Counted from the first letter of the stretch, positions 1-11,835 are shown. The stretch: 64,000 nt of DNA from Apostichopus japonicus (GCF_037975245.1 NC_092573.1:18920265-18984264), one strand, 5' to 3'. Notes: a model not told the origin generated them from the sequence alone. Program-made: numbers and translations.

Positions 1-778
1 CAAAAAAAAGAAGAAACAAAAAAAGCAATAAAAACAAAACAAAGGCATAAACATCCAGAATTGCAAATGAAAACAGTATTACATTACAGATAATTACTTT
101 AAATGTTTGGGACCTAAAAATTTCTGTATAGGTTGATGGATTTGATCTGTTAGTAATGCTGTTAGTAATGGTTACATGATAACTAGTTGTAGAAATATTA
201 CATCGTTTCGGGCAAAATGACATGTAAGGTTAACACACAACAAGAAATGAAACTACTATGAAAGCAAGAACTATTTCTTTGTTGAAGTTTGTTCTATATA
301 TGTTATTGTCTTAAAAACTTTTGTTTCCATTGTTTGTAGGTTTCAGTTTCAATCAACAAGGGAAACATATAAATCTTGTAAATCTCTGTAAAATCTGAAA
401 GATCAATATTTTGGAAAAGTTCATCATAGCTCAGAATTTCACTAATTTTACACTAATTGTGTGTGAGTGCATTGTTTACAGTACATGTATACAGTATTGT
501 CAATCATGCAGACTGCACAGTATATGTCTTTAGTATATAAACATACACATTTGGCTGAGTTAAATTTCATAAATGATATAAAAAATGATTATTTATTTGT
601 ACTCTCAGGAGGTTTTCTCTAGCATAACTATCCTGGATGGCATGGTAATACCTAGCTGTGCTATTGGAAATTTACTCGATTAACACTATTAATTTTGAAC
701 GCAAAGGAATACAAAGGTGCAAGACCAAACAGCTTGGCACTTCATCATCCAATGTACATATCACCATAAACAGAAGTG

Positions 779-780
<2 letters not shown>

Positions 781-826
<46 letters not shown>
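781..826. repeat. (TA)n microsatellite
   Basis: About 23 uninterrupted TA units. This run is the source of the tyrosine-isoleucine stretch in the overlapping short ORF, which is therefore not a gene. Confidence 0.95.
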
Positions 827-827
<1 letters not shown>

Positions 828-2216
828 AACATTTAAATCTGAAAAAAAATATCAATATTTCAAAACATGGAAGGCAAAAACATAATCTTTGCTCCATGTT
901 GTAAGTTGACTAAAGAAGCTGCTTTTGTCACTGTGTCTATTGACCTCTCTGTCACTCTAAATTGCCACATCCTTCCCAATAAACACATCACCCAATTCAC
1001 ATTCAATGCTTTGCTGACCAACCTACAATATTTTTCAATGGAATGGGAGAACCAAGAAAATATGGTAAAATCCTGTTGCTCATTAAATTGTTTATAAACT
1101 TTTCTTTGACTGTCATGCTTGTTGAGTCTGGTGTTGGGCATATATCATGCAGTCACTGATTGTAACAGTCAGTGCCCAGTCGCCTGATGATCCTCACAAA
1201 ATTCTCCAGATTTCAAACTTGTCTTCCTACCACTAAACATACCTTATTGTAGCTTCATTAATTGGCCATCTTTATGCCATCGCTGGGCCCTGACTCTCAC
1301 ACACTGAGATTGTGGGTACGGTGTGACGCTTCACAGTATAGTAAATGATATAGTAATTTGAACTTCATTGACTACACTTGATTCTTTGTATGTAGTAAAT
1401 TCTTTTGTTCAGTTATTGATTTCCAAAGGCCAGTAAACGAAATGTAACAGCTAGGTGACCAAGCCAAACTCACGTAAGCCAAACAAAATAATCGAACGGT
1501 ATATCTATATACCAGCTCTACGAACGTACATCTGTTAAAAACTGCTAACACCATCAACATTGTTGTAGCTGTGCAAACTAGGTGTTGGAAAACAGACTTT
1601 GAATATTTATACCATTTGGAATGTAGCAAAAAAAAATAATATATTCCTGTAGTTTTACTAGCTGATATGTGACAATATCAATAATAATGATGGTGATAGC
1701 CATTAAAGTGCAAGTTTCATAGATCTGTGTTAGCATTGACACATTATAGGCCTAATTGTTGAAGTTTTTTGCTATTTGCTATCACAGAACCTAGTTTTCT
1801 TGATCCTTTCCAAGTAATTTACATGTTGCTTTGTTTTGTGGAAGAAGGGGAAGGTGGGGGGGGGGGTACATATGGCCACATATCAAAACAATTATTACAT
1901 ACATACAGTAGTAAGGAATAAAATCTAGAGATTCTGCAGTATAATAAAGCTGCATGGACCAGAATACCATGGAATTTATATTCAAAAGCTTCCACCTACA
2001 TCCATATTGTCATGGTACTTGATCATTTTGATGAATGGCTGGGATTGGGGGATGCTTGGAGGAGGTGGGAATGTAGGGAATCAGAAGATGCAATTTTATT
2101 AATTGTTATAAATCTGCTTATTATCCTTGAAAGTAGATTCTTTTACCTATTTTGTTAGTTTGTTCCTGTTTCTACTTTTGCCTGAAATATTAGAAGTCAT
2201 CGATACAATTAATACA

Positions 2217-2239
2217 AAGAAAAGAAAAGAAAAGAAAAG
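2217..2239. repeat. (AAAAG)n microsatellite
   Basis: Four to five tandem AAAAG units in an otherwise plain AT-rich stretch. Confidence 0.85.
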
Positions 2240-2820
2240 CACCAGAAACATGCATGATTTACTGTTAGTATGATGTTAACAAATTATCAATGAATGTCGG
2301 TTTGATAAAATGACATGTTCAAGTTTGAAGAAGTAATTGGATGCAAAGTTTGAGGAAAACCAAAACATTTGTTAATATTTTATGAAATCACACCGGTAAG
2401 TTGCGCCAAACTCACTTTTTGATACAAAATGTAACAAATTCGAATGTTGTTATCTCAAAGACATTATGAAGGAATTCCCACTACAAAGTGCAGTACATTC
2501 AAGTTGACAGTTAATTTGCTTGTTGTGTGCAATTTTGCATAATTTACTATAAGATGCAGCCTTGGATAAAATTAAAATCACTGCTACCTTTTAGTATATT
2601 GATCAGAGTGGCTAAAGTTTAACTTTAAGTATTTTGGTTGATTGTTGATCGACAAGTTCAAAGAAACTGGAGTCAGTCTTTTAGAGTTACGGCACAACAA
2701 ACCTAAAAGTCGTTCACAACTGAACTGAAAGTTTAATGTTCAAAGTACCTGGTGATGAGGGCTTAGGGATTGCATGGGGAAGGTATTCAAATGTGATGAA
2801 TGATAGAATGACAATGTGCC

Positions 2821-3540
2821 TCTAAGACTTTATATCCACAGTTCCTTTATGTTTTTGTATAATGTGACCATCACCACATGGTTTGATGAGACTTTATATC
2901 CACTCTAAGACTTTATATCCACAGTTCCTTCATGTTTTTTTATATATAATATGTATATAATGTGACCATCACCACATGGTTTGATGAGACTTTATATCCA
3001 CTCTAAGATTTTATATCCACATTTCCTTTATGTTTTTGTGTGTATAATATGTATATAATGTGACCATCACCACATGGTTTGATGAGACTTTATATCCACT
3101 CTAAGACTTTATATCCACAGTTCCTTTATGTTTTTGTATAATGTGACCATCACCACATGGTTTGATGAGACTTTATATCCACTTTAAGACTTTATATCCA
3201 CAGTTCCTTTATGTTTTTGTATGTATAATATGTATATAATGTGACCATCACCACATGGTTTGATGAGACTTTATATCCACTTTAAGACTTATAAATATTC
3301 ACAGTTCCTTTATGTTTTTGTATAATGTGACCATCACCACATGGTTTGATGAGACTTCATATCCACTCTAAGACTTTATATCCACAGTTCCTTTATGTTA
3401 TAATATGTATATAATGTGACCATCACCACATGGTTTGATGAGACTTTATATCCACTCTAAGACTTTATATCCACTGTTCCTTTATGTTTTCGTATAAATA
3501 AATAAATGTAAATAATGTGACCGTCACCACATGGTAGATG
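2821..3540. repeat. Tandem repeat, 83-101 bp units
   Basis: About eight head-to-tail units. The landmark GTGACCATCACCACATGGTT recurs at 2864, 2962, 3060, 3143, 3241, 3327 and 3416, with a variant near 3517. Each unit also holds two or more copies of GACTTTATATCCAC. Length varies because a short TATAATATGTATA block is present or absent. The core CACCACATGGT followed by GATGAGA is shared with the 43-bp array that follows directly, so the two arrays probably share an ancestor. Confidence 0.93.
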
Positions 3541-5820
3541 AGAATGTTATGTTTGACATGGATTCATCACCACATGGTGGATGAGAATGTTATGTTTGAC
3601 ATGGATTCACCACCACATGGTGGATGAGAATGTTATGTTTGACATGGCTTCATCACAACATGGTGGATGAGAATGTTATCTTTGACATGGATTCATAACC
3701 ACATTGTGGATGAGAATGTTATGTTTGACATGGATTCATCACCACATGGTGGATGAGAATGTTATGTTTGACATGGATTCATCACCACATGGTGGATGAG
3801 AATGTTAAGTTTGACATGGATTCATAACCACATTGTGGATGAGAATGTTATGTTTGACATGGATTCACCACCACATGGTGGATGAGAATGTTATGTTTGA
3901 CATGGCTTCATCACAACATGGTGGATGAGAATGTTATCTTTGACATGGATTCATAACCACATTGTGGATGAGAATGTTATGTTTGACATGGATTCATCAC
4001 CACATGGTGGATGAGAATGTTATGTTTGACATGGATTCATAACCACATTGTGGATGAGAATGTTATGTTTGACATGGCTTCATCACCACATGGTGGATGA
4101 GAATGTGTTTGACATGGATTCATCACCACATGGTGGATGAGAATGTTATGCTTGACATGCATTCATCACCACATGGTGGATGGGAATGTTATCTTTGACA
4201 TGGCTTCATCACCACAGGGTTGATGAGAATGTTATGCTTGACATGCATTCATCACCTCATGGTGGATGGGAATGTTATGTTTGACATGGCTTCATCACCA
4301 CATGGTTGATGAGAATGTTATGTTTGACATGCATTCATCACCACATGGTGGATGAGAATGTTATGTTTGACATGCATTCATCACCACATGGTGGATGAGA
4401 ATGTTATGTTTGACATGGCTTCATCACAACATGGTGTCCAGATGAAAATGTTATGTTTGACATGGATTCATCACCACATGGTGGATGAGAATGTTATGTT
4501 TGACATGGATTCACCACCACATGGTGGATGAGAATGTTATGTTTGACATGGCTTCATCACAACATGGTGGATGAGAATGTTATCTTTGACATGGATTCAT
4601 AACCACATTGTGGATGAGAATGTTATGTTTGACATGGATTCATCACCACATGGTGGATGAGAATGTTATGTTTGACATGGATTCATCACCACATGGTGGA
4701 TGAGAATGTTAAGTTTGACATGGATTCATAACCACATTGTGGATGAGAATGTTATGTTTGACATGGATTCACCACCACATGGTGGATGAGAATGTTATGT
4801 TTGACATGGCTTCATCACAACATGGTGGATGAGAATGTTATCTTTGACATGGATTCATAACCACATTGTGGATGAGAATGTTATGTTTGACATGGATTCA
4901 TCACCACATGGTGGATGAGAATGTTATGTTTGACATGGATTCATAACCACATTGTGGATGAGAATGTTATGTTTGACATGGCTTCATCACCACATGGTGG
5001 ATGAGAATGTGTTTGACATGGATTCATCACCACATGGTGGATGAGAATGTTATGCTTGACATGCATTCATCACCACATGGTGGATGGGAATGTTATCTTT
5101 GACATGGCTTCATCACCACAGGGTTGATGAGAATGTTATGCTTGACATGCATTCATCACCTCATGGTGGATGGGAATGTTATGTTTGACATGGCTTCATC
5201 ACCACATGGTTGATGAGAATGTTATGTTTGACATGCATTCATCACCACATGGTGGATGAGAATGTTATGTTTGACATGCATTCATCACCACATGGTGGAT
5301 GAGAATGTTATGTTTGACATGGCTTCATCACAACATGGTGTCCAGATGAAAATGTTATGTTTGACATGGATTCATCACCACATGGTGGATGAGAATGTTA
5401 TGTTTGACATGGCTTCATCACCACATGGTGGATGAGAATGTTATGTTTGACATGGATTCATCACCACATGGTGGATGAGAATGTTATGTTTGACATGGAT
5501 TCATCACCACATGGTGGATGAGAATGTTATGTTTGACATGGCTTCATCACCACATGGTGGATGAGAATGTTATGTTTGACATGGATTCATCACCACATGG
5601 TGGATGAGAATGTTATGTTTGACATGGATTCATCACCACATGGTGGATGAGAATGTTATGTTTGACATGGATTCATCACCACATGGTGGATGAGAATGTA
5701 ATGTTTGACATGGATTCATCACCACATGGTGGATGAGAATGTTATGTTTGACATTGATTCATCACAACATGGTGGATGAGAATGTTATGTTTGACATGGA
5801 TTCATGACAACATGGTGGAT
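3541..5820. repeat. 43-bp satellite-like array with higher-order structure
   Basis: Roughly 53 tandem copies of a 43-bp monomer containing ATGTTTGACATGGATTCATC and CCACATGGTGGATGAG. Because 43 is not a multiple of 3, the array cannot encode a simple peptide repeat. Recognisable variant monomers (CACAGGGTTGATG, CATTGTGG, the shortened AATGTGTTTGAC, and TGTCCAGATG) recur in the same order 904 bp apart, which defines two consecutive 21-monomer units at about 3546-4449 and 4450-5353. The final monomers, from about 5354, are more uniform. Each monomer carries a CCAC-ATG-GTGG dyad. Confidence 0.95.
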
Positions 5821-5874
5821 GCCAACTCTTTCTGCACAAAATCAAGCTGCTCTTTCTCTGATTCCATATTCTAG

Positions 5875-6041
5875 GAGAAGTACCAAACCAAAAGTTCATC
5901 GAAAACATCCTTGCAGACAATCTGTAAATTGTATGGTCGCAATTTACACATATCCGAGTTGTATGAGTTTCTAAACTTGTACGGTACTAGAGCTGCAGTT
6001 CACACACTCTCAGGAGGAGACTAGCAGAGACAGATCAAAAG
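5875..6041 (+). CDS. Weak candidate coding exon
   Basis: A pyrimidine-rich tract ends in TTCTAG at 5874 and is followed by 49 stop-free codons that begin E-K-Y-Q-T-K and contain LYGRNLHISELYEFLNLYG, then a TAG at 6022-6024. An AAAAG|GTGAGA donor follows at 6041/6042. There is no ATG, so this would have to be an internal or terminal exon reached from upstream. I do not recognise the peptide. A stop-free run of this length is not rare by chance, and the stop before the donor argues against a simple internal exon. It could also be a transposon scrap. Confidence 0.2.
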
Positions 6042-6063
6042 GTGAGAACTGGGACTCTGTCCA

Positions 6064-6092
6064 GGGTGGGTGGGTTGGGGGGGGTGGGGAGG
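6064..6092 (+). other. G-quadruplex-forming tract
   Basis: GGGTGGGTGGGTTGGGG continues into a longer G run. It has four or more G-tracts of at least three separated by 1-2 nt loops, the classic pattern of a very stable G-quadruplex. It lies about 20 bp past the weak donor at 6041. Confidence 0.8.
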
Positions 6093-7745
6093 AAATGACA
6101 ATGTTAGTCGTGATATGGTGCTTTTTGAGTCATAAATTTTATTTTATAAATAAGGACTATAAGTAGGTCTGCTTGTAAGCTTGTGCTAAATAACTACTTT
6201 TAATTTTGATTGGTGGAGTTTAAATGTGGGAATGGGGCAGTGCACAACCCTCACATCCCCCAGGATCCATCCTTGCTGTATGTATTAATATCTCCCACAT
6301 TCTATTTGTAACATGATCAAATAAAGCCCACTTCCCTCATATTCCATCCTGAACTTATGCAAAGATAATATCTTGAAAATGTTATGGGCCTGAAGGATGC
6401 GTAGAATACCTTATGTAGTGTTAAATGCGACAGTGTGTCACTGTACATTAGCACTGTGTAAATATAGTTTGCAGTTAATAGTTGAGTATCTAGAATGATA
6501 TGATCCAGTTTATAAACGGACACCTATTCATGATTGTGGAAGATACTGAAGCTGCCTTGACTCCAGTGTTGTATGGTTCAATAACTTTCTGTGCCTTGGA
6601 CAATAATTGTTGCCTTTTTGTAAATACACAAATTTGTTCCCTTTAATTGTGAGGACACTTGATACCTGCAGTGGACAATTATAATAGAGCCATGCATGAA
6701 AACACTACAACAGGATAGCAAGTATAATAGTAGAGGTGTTCAAACTTTCTGATGATTTAGAACGTTTGCCAAGGTTATGTATTACTACATTCTTTGAGCA
6801 CAGCTGTACTGTGATTTTACCAATGGCATGTATACCTTTAAAACTTGATGATGTAACAGGTCGTGCCTTTGTTTGGTTTCCTGAAAGGGAAAACTATAGA
6901 GTGACTTTCACTGATCTTGCAAAATTGTGAGGGGGAACCACGTATTGCAAAGTTGGCAATGACTATAACACAGATCGCAAAGTCGGTAATTACTATTACG
7001 GTTAGATCCTCAAAGCCGAACACTTTGTTGTCTGGCCAGGCAACAGGAACCGTCATTCCTCAGAAAGGTTGCTATTACTTAAATCTTAGGGTCTGCACTG
7101 TTTGTCAATCTTAGGAAAAACATTCCACAGGTAGAATAATATTATGAAAGGAACATTAAAATTGTACTTGGTACTATAATAATGTTGATAACATAATGTT
7201 GTTAACATTAAATGTTCAAATACGTTATGTTTGATACAGGAACCCCCTATACAAGAATCCATGTACCTGAAGCTTTGGTTAGTACCATTATTCGATTGGG
7301 ATAGTTGGCTTTAAATAAAAACAAAAACGGAAACATCTTTAACGAAAATAACTGCTTGACGTATGAGGAACACACAGAGCTTTTATGTATTCTGAAATAA
7401 AGTTCTCATTCAACTACTAAAAAATGTATATTACATGCCAACCTAACGCTGACAAGTAGCACCCCTGTAATAAATCTTACGTGGTACGAATAAATCGGGT
7501 CACACATCCTGAGTCTATGCATGCTAAGTTCTTCAATACCGCCCTCATTTCCTTTCGGGAAAACATTTCATACTCTAGTTTTGAATTTTTTTGGGGAGGG
7601 GGAGGGGGTAGGAGTGACAAAATGGGAGGGAGTGGGGATATATGCATCAGAGCTGTTGGTGAGGTCAGTTTATGGCAACATTGCATGCCCCTATGCATGG
7701 CCTTCTTGCCCAAATGGACGTCCAAATGGACGGGACATAGACAAG
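6093..7745. other. Noncoding sequence
   Basis: No supported gene. A short ORF at 6736-6930 has a somewhat protein-like C-terminal half, but it lacks convincing splice sites and a recognisable family. A G-rich tract lies at 7582-7608. Confidence 0.5.
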
Positions 7746-7931
7746 ATTTACTTCGCTCCTTGCTTACCTGTCTCCCCACAACCTTAGCACCCTCATTCTG
7801 GTCGTAGAGGGTGCACAGTGTTAAAAGGTTACCAGGACATTCTAGGCACGGTAGAATGAGGGTGCTAAGGTTGTGGGGAGACAGGTAAGCTTGTCACTCG
7901 TAAATATCCAAACCAGTAATGTTTGGACATT
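7746..7931. mobile_element. Fold-back pair of DIRS terminal repeats
   Basis: The sequence starts ATTT-ACTTCGCTCC, like the left terminal repeat of the large DIRS element. After about 50 bp it switches directly into a full right terminal repeat in inverted orientation, ending GTAAATATCC-AAACCAGTAA. The two arms (about 7750-7799 and 7851-7900) can form a stem of roughly 50 bp around a loop of about 50 bp. It is best read as an internally deleted DIRS copy. It sits just 5' of the LINE fragment. Confidence 0.8.
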
Positions 7932-8106
7932 ACACAGTTGTGTAAGTTATGTGCAGGAATTTAGATATGTCAGCCTAATGTCCTTTACAGAGACTTGGCT
8001 TGATGAAACCGTGACTGAGGATTGCGTTCGTATTGATAGTTTATGACTGGTACGAGGAGATAGGGGAAGGCACAAAAATAGAAAGGGGGGAGGAATATGC
8101 TTATTT
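7932..8106 (+). pseudogene. CR1/L2-type LINE, endonuclease part, 5' segment
   Basis: From 7981 the frame reads S-F-T-E-T-W-L-D-E, the conserved TETWL motif of the apurinic endonuclease domain of CR1/L2/Jockey-type LINEs, and ends at 8106 in G-G-I-C-L-F. The frame then resumes at 14513 as V-N-K-Q-W-C, with the DIRS element inserted exactly between them. One stop codon after the TETWL segment shows decay. This is a dead copy: the 5' end is missing and the continuation lies 6.4 kb away. Confidence 0.8.
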
Positions 8107-8256
8107 ACTTCGCTCCTCGCTTACCTGTCTCCTCACAACCTTAGCACCTCATTCTACCGTGCCTATAAAGTCCTGGTAAAATAATAACACTGTGCGCCCT
8201 CTATGACCGAACCCCCCCTCGGTCACTCCTCATTACTCATTCTACCATTAAAAGTG
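8107..8256 (+). repeat. DIRS left inverted terminal repeat
   Basis: Begins ACTTCGCTCC and runs through CTTACCTGTCTCC, ACAACCTTAGCACC and ATTCTACCGTGCC to near TTAAAAGTG. Its reverse complement appears at 14328-14478 with a few differences. The same repeat occurs alone or in pairs at 7.75, 16.8, 28.6-28.9, 52.7 and 60.2 kb. Confidence 0.92.
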
Positions 8257-9132
8257 TCTTCACGTGAATTTCTTGTGGATATATTTCCCTTGGATTTCGT
8301 CTTGGTTTTCTTTAGCGATCTTTGGAAGTTTCTTTCCTCGGATTCTTAGGAGTATTGCAGTCCTTTCCAGCCCGATAAGTATCCTTTTTTGTTGAAAGGG
8401 AGGGTTTTGGGGACTGTTTTTATTCCTAGTGCGTTTCCGCCCTTAGGTTTTTTGCGGGGGTAGCAGTTCCGCGAACTGCCTAGGTTTCCCGCCATTTTCC
8501 CTTCCCCACGCTATAGGCGTGTCGTTGTATTTTCATGTTCATAGCATGTCTACATTGTATTTCTATTCACGATTTCTTCTTCTATATTTCGCTCTCTCAT
8601 GTTCTTTTTCAGCTTGTGTTGATTTTGTTAGGCCACTTCGTAGCGTTTTTCGTATTTTGCCGTTGCTAGGTTACGCTACGTACCTCTACTCACCGTTATA
8701 TACCTCCCGTTCTTTCCCGCTCTCTTGTTAGTTTGCATATTTCCGTAAGCTTAAGAGTTAGTCTTTCCTTAATTCGAGCGTTTTAGTTTGTCTCGTAACC
8801 AGCTGAAGTTTTTTTTTTAACTTTCGATGTTTCGGCCAGGCAGAACCTGGGTCGAACACGATTTGTGTCCTAAGTGTAGAACCTACACCAGACGGGACCC
8901 ATGCCTGGTCTGCATAAATTTTTCGCCAGCCCAGTGGCACTAGATAGACCAGTGGCTTACGAGTCTAAGAAGCAAGCTTTAGGGCAGACTGGACTTGATT
9001 CCTTAGGCCATCGGTGCCCCAGAAAAAGATATAGGAGAGACAAGAGAGAGAGAGGAGGAGGGAGAAGTGGTGAGAGAGGTGGAGGAAAGTGGCCAGGAGA
9101 GGGCCGAAGGAGAGGTGGAGAGAGAGAGAGAA

Positions 9133-9424
9133 AGAGTACCCCTAACGGTCCCGGCGACGTCCGGTTGATTACGGCCAGAGGGAAGGGCAGGAGCAAGGCT
9201 CCTGCCAAGAAAAGACCTCTTGAGAAGAGGCACGGCTCGGCCGGGCTAGAGGCAACGTCTCAGTCCGGGTCGCAGCAAAGAGTACCCCTAACGGTCCCGG
9301 CGACGTCCGGTTGATTACGGCCAGAGGGAAGGGCAGGAGCAAGGCTCCCGCCAAGAAAAGACCTCTTGAGAAGAGGCACGGCCCGGCCGGGCTAGAGGCA
9401 ACGTCTCAGTCCGGGTCGCAGCAA
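9133..9424 (+). repeat. 146-bp tandem duplication in DIRS gag region
   Basis: The block beginning AGAGTACCCCTAACGGTCCC at 9133 is repeated from 9279 almost unchanged, including GATTACGGCCAGAGGGAAGG and CAACGTCTCAGTCC. The 146-bp period is not a multiple of 3, so the duplication shifts any gag frame. Confidence 0.95.
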
Positions 9425-9548
9425 GAGAGACCCATGGAGCGCGGGCTACAGGCCACGGAGAGCTCGGGTCCGAGAGAGAGAGTACGACCGAGGGGTCGCT
9501 GAAACGGAGCCGGTCCCATAGCAGGCTCCGAGGAGCCCGGGTCCGGCG

Positions 9549-9576
<28 letters not shown>
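9549..9576 (+). repeat. A28 homopolymer
   Basis: An uninterrupted run of 28 adenines inside GC-rich DIRS sequence. Its complement creates the poly-phenylalanine stretches in the overlapping minus-strand ORFs, which are artefacts. Confidence 0.95.
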
Positions 9577-9581
<5 letters not shown>

Positions 9582-9844
9582 CCGGAAAGGACAGAATGTC
9601 CGGGTCGAGGAGTACCGGCGTGGTGGTACCCGGCGTGGTACGCACACAGAGACGGGCTCCGGGAGCCTGGGTCCGGCGAGGCCCCGGGCCCGGCGAGACC
9701 CCGGGTCCGGCGAGACTCGAAGGGAAGGCAGAACCGAGGTTTCACTCCAGATCCGAGACCGCCCCCGGAGCCGGGAACCAGAGCTATACAATCGACTGCT
9801 GGGTCCTCAGAGATTGGCTCCGGAGGGCCCGGGCCTGACGAGAA

Positions 9845-10140
9845 CGGGGGCGCAGGGGCAGAAGCCCGGTCCGCAGATCTCCAAACGGGACCCAAAACTG
9901 GTCCCGAAGTCGGGAGCCTACGAGAGTAACAACATTTACAACTGCGACATTTACAATAACATTTACAACTACAACAACATTTACAACGAGATTAACAACT
10001 GCTAGGCCCCCCAGAACGGGGTAGCAGGTGCAGAAGCCCGGCCCGCAGACCCCCTAACCGGAGCCGCGGCCGGTCCTGAGGCCGGGAACCGACGAGATTA
10101 CCAATGCCGGGCCCCCAGAACGGGGTAGCAGGGGCAAGCG
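9845..10140 (+). repeat. Imperfect GC-rich repeats in DIRS gag region
   Basis: Three diverged units carry GCAGAAGCCCGG or CCCAGAACGGGGTAGCAG followed by CGGGAACCGACGAGAT-type sequence (about 9850, 10012 and 10108). A short ACAACATTTACAA-type microrepeat lies at 9931-9998 between the first two. It looks like a decayed repetitive protein segment. Confidence 0.7.
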
Positions 10141-11608
10141 CCCAATCCGAAAAGAGAACCAGCCCCGAGCCAGGTTCCCACGGCAAAGGGAGAAATACTT
10201 ATCCCCAGACACCGAACACAGACATCGGTGCCGAGGAGCGATCGCAACCCACGGCCAGCCCGGCCGCGACACCACGATCAATCCCAGACCAAAGAATGGA
10301 ACCTGATTTGTTCCCCGGCAAGGACGACCTGGTTTGCAGAGCGTCGGGCAACCTGTCCGGCCTAGACGACGAGGTCGACCCCTAGATTTCGGGGTTACAG
10401 AGGACGGTTACTCCCGCTTCCCAGAATAGGGGGAGTGTCCCCCCCCCCCCCCGGAACTAGCAGCTTGAGCGGTGACGACAGGTTCGAATCATTTGCGGAA
10501 AAACACCGCTACCACTACACATCCCAAATGTGTGTTTATTTATCGAGCACCTGCAGACACTCATGGGTCATATTCTCCTCGCTAATTATACTCCTCTCTA
10601 ATCATAATTCATCGCCAATTTGCCTAGGTTAAAATCTTACTTGTGTTTAAAAACACTGTCGTTTAAAACACTGGTGAACCCACTTCCAGAACATGTCAAA
10701 ATGCGTAAGACTGAGGGGTTTCAAATCGGTTCTCATGACGTACAGTATTCCGTTTACTTTAAAACCTTGGCAAACTGCTAGGAAGAGAACTTTCTCGAGA
10801 CTTGGCAAAGTGCCAGGAAACATAACGCTCATAGATCCTTGGCAAACTGCCAGAAAAAAAGGTACAACGTGGAACATTTGTTAAGAGAGGAGGGGGGGCC
10901 AAGCAGCCACCTGGCTTGACACGTGTAAGCTCAACTTTTACTGCAACGAGCTATCGACTACGTGAGCGATCCTATGGAATAAGCCTTTCTTCCTATTTCT
11001 TTGGTGAATTACCAAGACAAACGCGTTAGTAAGTTGAAAAAGGGGTAGGATACAACCCCAGCAAGTTACAAGCGCTAACACGCTCCGAACATACAGCATG
11101 CGCTTCATGAACAATGTTCGATGTTCCGACATCTTAAGCAGAGTTGCATTTCGTAGCACCTGATGGCCTAGTCTTGACTAGCCTAGGCGCTAGGTGGTTT
11201 CAATAGGAAGCTGGAAACCTTTACTGCACTACGAAATGGACACATCTCGACAGGAAGAGATTTGAGAAGTAACGAGTACGTTATCATAACATTCAATACG
11301 TGGTTATTACGTTAAATGTGGTGTTGATAAAACGTTGACATAAGATGTCTATGAGATATTACGTTATATTAATGTTATATTAATGTCTTAACGGAAATTG
11401 TTTTGAAATAATAGCCCCTAAAGGGTTTCGGTAACATATTTCTTACACCTCTAATAACGCTATCATAGCAAAAGACTAAACATTTAGTAACGCCTTTGTG
11501 TTTGCTGAGTAACTCCCTGCACTCCGTTCAACAGCCAGGATTTATGAGGTGGAATTTCTACAAACCCACCCTACACATCCCCTGTTGGGAGTTTGTTCCT
11601 GGTGGGTA

Positions 11609-11835
11609 GGGCTGTAGCTTAGTTAGCTCAGTGGTTAAACCCGGTGCCTTCCAGTCAAAAGGTCCCCGGTTCAAGTCACCCCAAGATTAATGTATGTTGT
11701 CCAGTTACAGAGCTGTTGACAATTCATAGTCATGGACATTAAAATATGAATGTACGAGACTGACTTTGGTCAGCTTGTGGCTTTGATAAGCCAATGAGGC
11801 TTCTTCACAAGTTCCTACTTGCAGGATGATCTAAA
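11609..11835 (+). mobile_element. tRNA-derived SINE
   Basis: The head resembles a tRNA: TAGCTCAGTGGTTAAA matches an A box, and CCCCGGTTCAAGTC about 45 bp later matches a B box of the internal RNA polymerase III promoter. A non-tRNA body follows with AGCTTGTGGCTTTGATAAGC, ending near AGGATGATCTAAATTA. The body differs from the SINE that follows, so this is a separate family. A free-standing tRNA gene is unlikely because the acceptor stem does not close. Confidence 0.75.

Larger units (their letters stand above)
1..2820. other. AT-rich noncoding sequence
   Basis: No exon-like ORF with splice signals, RNA gene or recognisable transposon is visible. The short ORFs here contain simple repeats or have no coding character. 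The only structured elements are the two microsatellites listed separately and a G run near 1856-1867. It is probably intergenic or intronic. Confidence 0.6.
8827..10384 (+). pseudogene. DIRS gag-like region remnant
   Basis: An ATG at 8827 opens a 38-codon frame containing CPKC-x8-CLVC, a C-x2-C-x8-C-x2-C zinc-binding pattern near the N-terminus, as in many DIRS/Ngaro Gag-like proteins. A stop follows at 8941. The sequence then stays GC-rich to about 10384, with long arginine- and glycine-rich frames, a 146-bp tandem duplication, an A28 run and imperfect internal repeats, all consistent with a decayed basic, low-complexity Gag region. The assignment rests on the Cys motif and on position between the left terminal repeat and the RNase H remnant. 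No intact product is possible. Confidence 0.6.

Noticed and set aside
3541-5820. CRISPR-like array
   Set aside because: Units are contiguous 43-bp tandem repeats with no unique spacers, and the genome is clearly animal.
6736-6930. 64-codon ORF as an exon
   Set aside because: Parts look protein-like, but no convincing acceptor or donor and no known family.
8519-8731. 70-codon ORF as part of DIRS gag
   Set aside because: Hydrophobic, low-similarity frame upstream of the Cys motif. Nothing ties it to the Gag-like protein.
9315-9895. Minus-strand ORFs of 79-158 codons in the GC-rich DIRS part
   Set aside because: They run through the A28 homopolymer and a 146-bp duplication, opposite to the element's coding strand.
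10479-10495. tRNA B box (GGTTCGAATCA) as a SINE or tRNA
   Set aside because: No A box at the right distance and no tRNA-like arms, so probably chance.
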